A stretch of 6,752 nucleotides of DNA from Lentimicrobium sp. (GTDB lineage: Bacteria > Bacteroidota > Bacteroidia > Bacteroidales > Lentimicrobiaceae): NCBI GenBank assembly GCA_013336205.1, contig JAAXUD010000153.1, positions 1 to 6,752 on the forward strand. The letters run 5' to 3'. How positions within the stretch are numbered: position 1 is the stretch's first letter; every line of letters starts with the position of its first letter. Made by a program: the position numbers and the translations under genes. The notes under the pieces were generated by a model, which was not told the origin of the DNA, searched no databases, and saw nothing but the letters and a program-made list of their open reading frames with translations. This document shows, in pieces, positions 1 to 5,092 of the stretch.

Positions 1-81
1 TTTTCACTTAGTTGTTGTTAAATTAATGCTTCTTAAGAACAATGCAGGTTAAACTGATGCCAAGGCAGGCAAAAATAAAAA

Positions 82-108
82 ATGTCCGTAGTACCTGACT
101 GCGGACAT
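82..108 (-). terminator. Intrinsic terminator of the three-gene YtxH unit
   Basis: An 11-bp stem (82-92 with 98-108, one G-T wobble) encloses a 5-nt loop. On the minus strand it is followed directly by a T-rich tract, TTTTTATTTTT. It lies 75 nt past the stop codon of the 184-615 gene and would end transcripts coming from the right. The sequence to its left (1-81) has no gene or motif that I can support. Confidence 0.82.
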
Positions 109-183
109 CATGCGGCCTTAAATGTTCCGCCCTTAAGCGGATTAGTCACATTAAGGATATAAACTTAAACTCAGGGGCACTGA

Positions 184-615
184 TTAATTGGTATAAGTTT
201 CCAGCGGTTCATTGGGTTGATCTTTCTCTTCCTTTTTGCTTACTGCCTTTTTGATAAGATTAAAGAAGACTTTTCCCAATGATTTCACGGTTTCAGGGTT
301 CCGGGCTATTAAATTTTTAATCCCAAACATGATAGCAGTGCCAAGAACCTTTTTTATAGGGCCACCCGTTGCACCCTGAAAAAGGACTTTGGATATATAA
401 CCTGCCGAAAGGCCAACAGACGAATTTATAAGGTTGTCCTGTAAATCCCTGGATTCCGCGGCTTCCATCAAAGTGCTTTTAATCAGATTGATTGGTTTTA
501 TGCTTTCAACCGCAATTAGAAATTGCGCTTTCATCAATCTTCCTTCTTCAGCCTGTTTGCTTTCCAAAAGAACTATAGCAGTTCTCAGGTCAGCTTCTGT
601 GATTATATTTTGCAT
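184..615 (-). CDS. Conserved hypothetical protein, third gene of the YtxH / holin-X-like unit
   Basis: This 143-residue protein belongs to a family I recognise only as a recurrent neighbour of YtxH and holin-X-like genes in Bacteroidota; it has no function that I can name. There is no signal peptide. The N-terminal third (about 1-55) is predicted mainly helical and contains KPINLIKSTL at 40-49. A glycine-rich, hydrophobic middle follows: VGLSAGYISK at 67-76 and VLGTAIMFGIKNLIA at 90-104, the latter perhaps a membrane-associated helix. The tail from about 122 is lysine- and glutamate-rich. The start at 615 lies only 8 nt after the stop of the 624-965 gene, so the two are almost certainly co-transcribed and perhaps translationally coupled. 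By position it corresponds to yqjK in the enterobacterial yqjD-yqjE-yqjK group, but I see no sequence similarity that would prove this. A membrane-peripheral role with its two neighbours is inference. Confidence 0.85.
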   Translation of the reverse strand: MQNIITEADLRTAIVLLESKQAEEGRLMKAQFLIAVESIKPINLIKSTLMEAAESRDLQDNLINSSVGLSAGYISKVLFQGATGGPIKKVLGTAIMFGIKNLIARNPETVKSLGKVFFNLIKKAVSKKEEKDQPNEPLETYTN

Positions 616-623
616 GGTGTATC

Positions 624-965
624 TTATTGAAGCGCTTGTTTGATAATCAATTCACTGATTGGTTTTTTTACCCATTTGTGAAGTGAAAAGTGTAAAATTA
701 TCCCAGCCAAAAGGTAAAATCCGGCAACAATAAAAAAGCCGTAATATGCTTTTCCCAAAATATCGCCCAGCCAAAGAGCGAGTGCTATACTCACAACAAA
801 AGAGAACATAGAGATCATGAGAATAACACTCAACCTTGCTATTATAGAGGTTACTACAATGTTGGTAGTCTCCAGTAATTTGAGCTTCGAAAGCTCGTAG
901 GTTGTTCTGCCATAAGCTTCAGCTTTCTCAAATAGCGACTCAATTGAACTTGATGGTGTTTCCAT
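624..965 (-). CDS. Holin-X / YqjE-like small inner-membrane protein (phage holin superfamily III type)
   Basis: This 113-residue protein has the layout of the PF07332 family (putative Actinobacterial Holin-X; E. coli YqjE is a member). An amphipathic N-terminal helix (about 8-35) precedes two transmembrane helices at about 45-66 and 73-95, with a short positively charged tail (HKWVKKP at 96-102). There is no signal peptide, so it should sit in the inner membrane. Despite the family name, chromosomal members of this type are not known to lyse cells, and no endolysin or phage gene is nearby. It lies between a YtxH-like gene (129 nt upstream) and an unnamed gene (8 nt downstream), an order resembling yqjD-yqjE-yqjK. 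The precise function is unknown; the family assignment rests on length, topology and context rather than on a diagnostic motif. Confidence 0.82.
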   Translation of the reverse strand: METPSSSIESLFEKAEAYGRTTYELSKLKLLETTNIVVTSIIARLSVILMISMFSFVVSIALALWLGDILGKAYYGFFIVAGFYLLAGIILHFSLHKWVKKPISELIIKQALQ

Positions 966-1094
966 GTTTTTTGATATGTATTGCTGATTTTTTTAAATGC
1001 AATTATTGCCCTAGTGCAAACTGTCAGTGACTACCCGGATTTGTTAAGTTACACCGGATTTCACCAACCGAAGTATACAACTTCAGAGAAATAA

Positions 1095-1349
1095 CTATTT
1101 TTCATTTGCTTCTTTTTGCTTGTTTGTTTCGTTCATTTGTGCTACTTCATCTACGACTGCCTGAAACTGTTCAGTGATGCTGTCAATCAGCTCATTAAAT
1201 TTTTCTTCCAATTCGTCGGTGTAGTCATAGGTTTTTCTTGAAAACTTTTTACGGGTAGCTGAACCTTTATCCGGTGCAAACAGAATCCCTAATGTTGCTC
1301 CGATGGCTGCACCTGCCAATACGCCTGTTAATAATTTTTGAAAGCTCAT
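1095..1349 (-). CDS. YtxH domain-containing membrane-anchored small protein
   Basis: This 84-residue protein matches the YtxH family (PF12732). A glycine/alanine-rich transmembrane helix lies at about 6-24. It is followed by the family's typical FAP-(D/K)-G-(S)-x-TRK segment (FAPDKGSATRKK at 24-35), then a charged, probably coiled-coil tail at about 44-80. The expected topology is a single inner-membrane anchor with a cytoplasmic helical tail, as in YqjD/ElaB-type proteins. Family members are generally linked to general stress or stationary phase, but their molecular role is unclear. It is the first gene of a three-gene unit, with a conserved 43-bp regulatory block 62 nt upstream of its ATG. 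The 129-nt gap to the next gene (966-1094) is long for this unit and holds only weak repeats, so a second internal promoter cannot be excluded. Confidence 0.9.
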   Translation of the reverse strand: MSFQKLLTGVLAGAAIGATLGILFAPDKGSATRKKFSRKTYDYTDELEEKFNELIDSITEQFQAVVDEVAQMNETNKQKEANEK

Positions 1350-1386
1350 GATTTTATATTTAAAGTAAGTTAAAATTTCAGAGTAT

Positions 1387-1454
1387 AAAGGTCGGTCTCA
1401 GCCACCAGGAAAGCATTACACAATTCTGTTCAGGAATTGCATTATTCACACATT
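1387..1454 (-). promoter_or_regulatory. Putative promoter and regulator-binding block upstream of the YtxH unit
   Basis: On the minus strand a 43-bp block (1454 down to 1412) reads AATGTGTGAAT, then AATGCAATTC, then an 8-nt variable spacer, then AATTGTGTAATGCT. Nineteen nt later comes ACCTTT (1392-1387), then 37 nt to the ATG at 1349. The same arrangement with the same spacing precedes the gene at 2225-2758. ACCTTTA partly resembles the TAnnTTTG -7 element known from Bacteroidota. No TTTG -33 element is seen at the right distance, and the AATGCT end of the block sits where one would be expected. That would suit an activator-dependent promoter. The conservation is seen directly; the promoter role is inferred. 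Confidence 0.6.
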
Positions 1455-1527
1455 TCAGGGCCTGGCTCTTTTATTCTCCAAAAGAACAATGCTGGATTCT
1501 GTAAAAATTACTTAAGAGTTAAACGAA

Positions 1528-1560
1528 CAAAAACCCGTTTCAAACTGAAACGGGTTTTTG
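1528..1560. terminator. Strong bidirectional intrinsic terminator of the two-gene secreted-protein unit
   Basis: A perfect 15-bp inverted repeat (1528-1542 with 1546-1560) has a 3-nt loop and a GC-rich core (CCCG/CGGG) flanked by A5 on the left and T5 on the right. It can therefore end transcription in either direction. It lies 42 nt past the stop of the 1603-2142 gene on the minus strand. No plus-strand gene ends here. It separates this unit from the regulatory block of the YtxH unit. Confidence 0.92.
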
Positions 1561-1602
1561 CTGGGATCAGATTGGTTGTTTTAAACACATATTCATTATT
1601 TT

Positions 1603-2142
1603 CTACCGGAATGAAAGGCCAAGCGTTGTAACTCCGGTTGACAGATCAAGAAATAATCCGACTTTATTGCTGAGGTGATATTCAGCGCCTAAGTGCAGGT
1701 CGAGAATCAAAGGACTTACATCCTGGTAATAGGTATCACCTGTGTAGCCATCATCCCATGTTGCGCGTCTTATCGCAAATCCCAGTGAACCGGCAATATA
1801 AAAATCCCAGTCTGAACCTGCGTCAAATGCCTGATCAAGATAGTAGGTGCCTTTAACTCCCAGCGGGAGAATTGTTTCGCGGTAATGGTCATTGTCGTTC
1901 CTATAGGTATATATAGTTACAAAAGGAGCCAGGGTAAAATTCCTTGCTACATCAAATTCGTAGTTGATATTAAATACAGGCAATGAATGACCAACATGAT
2001 GGTAGTATCCATAATACCCCCCAACACCCAGGCCTAAATTCAGGGTATGTCCATAGCCACCGGAATTAGTCGATTTCTGTGCGAAAGCACCAGCCCCAGC
2101 CAGCATGAGGGTTATAAGCAGAGTTAATGTAATTTTTTTCAT
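1603..2142 (-). CDS. Small outer-membrane beta-barrel protein
   Basis: This 179-residue protein starts with a clear signal peptide: MKK, a hydrophobic core at 4-20, and predicted cleavage after AFA at 19-21. The mature part is made of alternating aromatic/hydrophobic strands separated by short turns, for example HTLNLGLGVGGYYGYY (32-47), FNINYEFDVARNFTLAPFVTIYTY (within 57-80) and GAEYHLSNKVGLFLDLSTGVTTLGLSF near the end. This is the pattern of small eight-strand barrels (PF13505-like), and the size is typical of that group. A tyrosine/glycine/histidine-rich run follows the first strand. It lies 82 nt downstream of the 2225-2758 gene, with no terminator between them, and ends just before a strong terminator, so it is probably the second gene of that unit. 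Ligand and role are not deducible. The start codon is preceded by an A-rich tract rather than a Shine-Dalgarno sequence. Confidence 0.88.
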   Translation of the reverse strand: MKKITLTLLITLMLAGAGAFAQKSTNSGGYGHTLNLGLGVGGYYGYYHHVGHSLPVFNINYEFDVARNFTLAPFVTIYTYRNDNDHYRETILPLGVKGTYYLDQAFDAGSDWDFYIAGSLGFAIRRATWDDGYTGDTYYQDVSPLILDLHLGAEYHLSNKVGLFLDLSTGVTTLGLSFR

Positions 2143-2224
2143 TTTTTTATTGTTAGTGTTTGGTTGTTAATTTCCTGAGATTTAGATTCAATGAGTTGTG
2201 CTCATGGTTTTAAGAAGGTGAAGC

Positions 2225-2758
2225 TTATTTCTTATTGCCTTTTCCTTTGCTATGGCTCTTTCCATTGTTTGATTTGCTCTTGTTGCCCTGTCCTGAGTTA
2301 TTGCCATTTTTGTAACTGGATGCTTTATAGGAATGATCTCTGAACTGGCTGTTTCCTTCATGGTGAGCATTTCCGGGCTTTGTACCTATATTTCTTTGGG
2401 CAGGGCCACGGTAGCCTTTGGCGTATTTGTGTTTATGATCTCTATAATGAACATAAGGTGTATTGCCATGATAATCTCTCATAACCACTTTATATCCGCC
2501 ATACAAATCATAATTTCTATAACGGGGTGGGAGGTAAGCTCTGCGAATCCATACACCATTGCTCTGATAAATAAACATGGATGAACGAACATCATAATAG
2601 GAATACACGTCAGGCAGGTAGTAATACTGCACATCAGAATATCCGGCAGGTCCCCACTGAGGTGGTGATCCTATATTTACATTCACTGAAACCTGTGCCT
2701 GCAATCCGTATGAAATAATTATCGCCAGGCCTGTAATCACAACTTTTAAGGTTTTCAT
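2225..2758 (-). CDS. Secreted hypothetical protein with basic, low-complexity C-terminal tail
   Basis: I place the start at 2758, giving 177 residues, because a good signal peptide begins there (MKTLK, hydrophobic core 6-18, cleavage near LQAQ at 19-22). The frame is open to 2833, but that extension is charged and would begin inside the conserved regulatory block. The folded part (about 24-105) is rich in tyrosine and contains YLPDVYSYYDV (47-57), MFIYQSNGVWIRRAYLPPRY (61-80) and YDLYGGYKVVMRDYHGNTPY (83-102). I recall this arrangement from unnamed secreted proteins in Bacteroidota, with no known activity. From about 106 the sequence turns basic and histidine-rich, and the last 30 residues or so consist almost only of K, N, S, G and H. 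Such a tail could bind polyanions such as nucleic acid or lipopolysaccharide; this is inference. It is probably the first gene of a unit with 1603-2142. Confidence 0.85.
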   Translation of the reverse strand: MKTLKVVITGLAIIISYGLQAQVSVNVNIGSPPQWGPAGYSDVQYYYLPDVYSYYDVRSSMFIYQSNGVWIRRAYLPPRYRNYDLYGGYKVVMRDYHGNTPYVHYRDHKHKYAKGYRGPAQRNIGTKPGNAHHEGNSQFRDHSYKASSYKNGNNSGQGNKSKSNNGKSHSKGKGNKK

Positions 2759-2796
2759 AATAGCTGACTTAATTCGTGAATCAATTTTCACACTGC

Positions 2797-2864
2797 AAAG
2801 GTGAGCCCTTGCTGTGCGGATAGCATTACACAATTATTGGAGAGAATTACATCATTCACACATT
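2797..2864 (-). promoter_or_regulatory. Putative promoter and regulator-binding block upstream of the 2225-2758 gene
   Basis: This is the second copy of the block found upstream of the YtxH unit. On the minus strand (2864 down to 2822) it reads AATGTGTGAAT, then GATGTAATTC, then an 8-nt spacer unrelated to the other copy, then AATTGTGTAATGCT. After 19 nt comes CACCTTTG (2803-2796), which matches the Bacteroidota -7 consensus TAnnTTTG at all but its first base. The ATG at 2758 follows 38 nt after the ACCTTT core. Outside the spacer the two blocks differ at only two positions. The GTGT-containing halves resemble each other (AATGTGTGAAT and AATTGTGTAAT) and could be two half-sites for one regulator. 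Confidence 0.62.
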
Positions 2865-2867
2865 GAA

Positions 2868-2881
2868 ATATTCCGGAATAT
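2868..2881. promoter_or_regulatory. Perfect 14-bp palindrome between terminator and regulatory block
   Basis: ATATTCCGGAATAT is a perfect palindrome, centred between 2874 and 2875. It lies 3 nt upstream (in transcription sense) of the conserved 43-bp block and 13 nt from the terminator at 2895-2922. It could be an operator for a dimeric regulator. It has no counterpart upstream of the YtxH unit, and a 14-bp palindrome can occur by chance, so the role is uncertain. Confidence 0.25.
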
Positions 2882-2894
2882 ATGGGTAAAAACA

Positions 2895-2922
2895 GGCTGC
2901 CCGTTTGTTGAAACAGGCAGCC
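2895..2922. terminator. Bidirectional intrinsic terminator after the OmpA-family gene
   Basis: Seven GC-rich base pairs (2895-2901 with 2916-2922), one C-A mismatch and four more pairs (2903-2906 with 2911-2914) close on the tetraloop GTTG. On the minus strand the stem is followed by TGTTTTTA, and on the plus strand by CATTTTTA, so it can work both ways. It lies 33 nt past the stop codon of the OmpA-family gene and isolates it from the next unit. Confidence 0.88.
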
Positions 2923-2955
2923 CATTTTTATATGAAAAATATCTGGTTAATATAC

Positions 2956-4998
2956 TTACAACCTGGGAACAATGTCAATTATAACAGTGCGGTTATAAAA
3001 ACGTTCCTCAGGATATTTGTTATCGAATGGAGCCAGCTTTTCATCTTCGCCGAAACCATAAACTTCGATTTTTACATCATTTCTGCCGGCTTTTGACAGG
3101 CTTTTTTCAAGGATTCCCTTAACATCGTTGGCTCTTGCCATTGACAGCTGCTTGTTATAAGCATCTTCGCCGATAATATCGGTATGACCGTGTATAATAA
3201 CCGTTCCATTTTTCGGGATTTTTGGTGTAACAACTTCGGTAAGATACTTTTCATAAACAGGTAAAGCCTTCGATTCATCGAATTCATAGATAATACTGAA
3301 TCTCATGCCTTCTTCATTTGTAGGAGGTGTCCAGAGAACCATCTTTACTGAGGCTTCCTTCTCTTCTATCCTGCCACTTTTGGTATTGCCAATCATCTTC
3401 ACCTTATAATCACCTGATGGCCTGGTGCCAAGAATTGATTTTCCGGGAATGCTTACTTTGTCTTCATAATAAGGGCCAAAGTTTTGCACAATACCATTTT
3501 CGTCTCTTATTTCCAATCGCCATGAAGCATAAGCTTCTTTTGCACCTTTATTTTCAAAAGTCACATAACTATCTACAGGAGCTTCCTGCACAACATTGAT
3601 TTCTACAGGTTTGAGTGCAGTTTCAGGGCCACTCTGAAATTCCATGAGTAATGCCGGCGAGTTGCTTTCAATAGATACCCTGCGATCTCCTTCACGAAGA
3701 AGCGCAAGCTCTTTTGTTCCGCCAGGCTGCTGTGATGGTACATCCGGTCTCACCTGGCCTTCGGTTTTGATCCTTGAAGACTCAATTCCAAATACACTTA
3801 CAAGGTAAGCTTTCACTGATTCAGCCATTTTGAGGCCATCACTGTTGCCTTGCTCGGATGATCCGACCAGGGTTACTGTTGAAGAAGGATTTTTCACCAT
3901 ACGATCACCCAGAATGTTGAGTACATTATAGTAAACAACCATCTGGCGATCCGAACGACCTGAAAGGTTTTTTGGTACGTTTACTTCGAGTTGTTCTTCT
4001 TTGAATTCTTTCACCTGATCTTTGTTCAGCAGTACATAACGTTCCGGAATCTCTGTTGAACCGGCATCAAAAAACACATAGTTCCGTACAGGGAAGATTT
4101 CCCTTACTTTCCGCTCTGCCGGGATATTGGCCGGGGATGTTACAGTAAACAGAACTTCAGGCTCAGCAATAACAACTGGTGTGATCAACTCATTTACAAC
4201 GGGCTTTGGAGTTTCTTGGCCACGCCCGAGTTTAATAGCCAGGCCGGCTCTTACCGTGGTTATATTCCATGTTTCAACCGAACGGGGGGTTTGTCCAAAA
4301 TAAGGCTGGTAAGACACAAAAGGTGAAAGCACCCATTGAGTCTGGTGACGTTGCGATGAGAGCTGGATATCGTACCCGGCACCAACCTGCATTGATATTT
4401 GCAGATCATTCACATCACTGAAGTCACCTGTTACCTCTGCCGTAGGCTCCTGATTAGGATAAGCCGGATTGATGCCCAGATTGTAAGTAAATGATTTAGC
4501 AATATTGTAGGCAAAACGCGGGCCTCCAAATAAATAGAAATCTGATTTGAAAGGAGCGAAGCGCAAACTTGGCTCAACGGTTATGTAACTCAGGTCTGTT
4601 TCCAGATCTGCAGGACAATTACACGGAGAAAAAACCTCTTTAAACGAACCTTTGCGGCTGTCTAAGCCTGCCTGAAACATAAAGCCCAGTCTGGTGTCAG
4701 GACGATGATACTCAATAAGTGGAGCTACATAGAGTCCGATACCCTGGCCTTCATGGAAGGTTACAGGAGGTGTAAATTCAGCATTCAACTGATGGGTGGA
4801 TCCTTCGTAAAAATTAAAGTTTGCACCACCTGCTACACCAAAGAACCAGGACGGTCTTGTGTATTCGACATCCTGTGCCTGCGCGGACATCTGCGCCCCT
4901 GCAACCATAAAAGTACCTATTAAAAGGCCTTTCCGAATCAGGTTTAAGGGTGACCATGCTACGCATGATCCTGTTATTATATTGGTTATTAATTTCAT
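2956..4998 (-). CDS. OmpA-family outer-membrane protein with barrel-like N-terminus and two OmpA-like domains
   Basis: This 680-residue protein should link the outer membrane to peptidoglycan. The signal peptide is long (cleavage near AQA at 39-41) because a polar stretch of about 20 residues precedes the RK and the hydrophobic core at 24-36. Residues about 50-258 alternate like a beta-barrel, beginning WFFGVAGGANFNFY and ending VRAGLAIKLG. After a proline-rich linker (262-300), residues about 305-446 resemble an OmpA-like fold (YVFFDAGSTEIP, VTLVGSS, LREGDRRVSI) but lack the peptidoglycan-binding residues. Residues about 463-556 look like a beta-sandwich bridge. The C-terminal OmpA-like domain (about 565-680) is intact: GHTDIIGEDAYNKQLSMAR carries Asp607 and Arg622, 15 apart like the diaminopimelate-binding Asp271 and Arg286 of E. 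coli OmpA. It is probably a single-gene unit. The hairpin at 5034-5063 lies between it and the upstream gene, and I see no clear promoter. Confidence 0.93.
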   Translation of the reverse strand: MKLITNIITGSCVAWSPLNLIRKGLLIGTFMVAGAQMSAQAQDVEYTRPSWFFGVAGGANFNFYEGSTHQLNAEFTPPVTFHEGQGIGLYVAPLIEYHRPDTRLGFMFQAGLDSRKGSFKEVFSPCNCPADLETDLSYITVEPSLRFAPFKSDFYLFGGPRFAYNIAKSFTYNLGINPAYPNQEPTAEVTGDFSDVNDLQISMQVGAGYDIQLSSQRHQTQWVLSPFVSYQPYFGQTPRSVETWNITTVRAGLAIKLGRGQETPKPVVNELITPVVIAEPEVLFTVTSPANIPAERKVREIFPVRNYVFFDAGSTEIPERYVLLNKDQVKEFKEEQLEVNVPKNLSGRSDRQMVVYYNVLNILGDRMVKNPSSTVTLVGSSEQGNSDGLKMAESVKAYLVSVFGIESSRIKTEGQVRPDVPSQQPGGTKELALLREGDRRVSIESNSPALLMEFQSGPETALKPVEINVVQEAPVDSYVTFENKGAKEAYASWRLEIRDENGIVQNFGPYYEDKVSIPGKSILGTRPSGDYKVKMIGNTKSGRIEEKEASVKMVLWTPPTNEEGMRFSIIYEFDESKALPVYEKYLTEVVTPKIPKNGTVIIHGHTDIIGEDAYNKQLSMARANDVKGILEKSLSKAGRNDVKIEVYGFGEDEKLAPFDNKYPEERFYNRTVIIDIVPRL

Positions 4999-5033
4999 AG
5001 CATTATTTTTAAATTTTGTTTTACAATTTTTTA

Positions 5034-5063
5034 AATAAATCCCGCCCTTCGACGGGATTTATT
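5034..5063. terminator. Hairpin terminator between the ice-binding gene and the OmpA-family gene
   Basis: A perfect 11-bp inverted repeat (AATAAATCCCG at 5034-5044 with its complement at 5053-5063) has an 8-nt loop. It lies 29 nt past the stop codon of the ice-binding gene. On the minus strand the U-rich part is inside and just after the stem (GGGATTTATTTAAAAAA), so the tract is weaker than at the other terminators. On the plus strand it is followed by a long T-rich stretch. If read through, it would form part of the OmpA-family gene's 5' leader, ending 35 nt before its ATG. Confidence 0.7.
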
Positions 5064-5092
5064 ATTTTATTTTAAAAGTGCTTTAAAATTGA

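Noticed and set aside
44..75. Promoter for a gene left of the window (TTTG then TAACCTGC, 18 nt apart, minus strand)
   Set aside because: The -7 candidate matches the consensus poorly and the TTTG is part of the terminator T-tract.
127..140. Short inverted repeat CCGC / GCGG after the last gene of the YtxH unit
   Set aside because: A 4-bp stem is expected by chance, and a much better terminator lies just downstream at 82-108.
624..965. Phage lysis cassette or prophage remnant based on the holin-like protein
   Set aside because: There is no endolysin, structural phage gene or integrase nearby; the family is common as a chromosomal YqjE-like protein.
1437..1631. Plus-strand open frame of 64 residues
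   Set aside because: It runs through the strong terminator hairpin and into the 3' end of the beta-barrel gene, has no family resemblance and no promoter.
2191..2205. Small hairpin (ATGAG / CTCAT) between the secreted-protein and barrel genes as a terminator
   Set aside because: The stem has only 5 bp and no T-tract follows on the minus strand.
2188..2370. Minus-strand open frame overlapping the basic-tail gene
   Set aside because: It is an off-frame reading of the low-complexity tail region of the 2225-2758 gene.
2796..2812. Sigma-54 promoter (GG and GC spaced by 10 nt, TTGCA at the -12 side) upstream of the secreted-protein gene
   Set aside because: The -24 side is a poor match and the aligned bases in the otherwise conserved YtxH promoter have neither GG nor GC.
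2759..2833. Earlier start at 2833 for the secreted protein with the basic tail
   Set aside because: The extra 25 residues are charged and precede a clear signal peptide, and the start would lie inside the conserved regulatory block.
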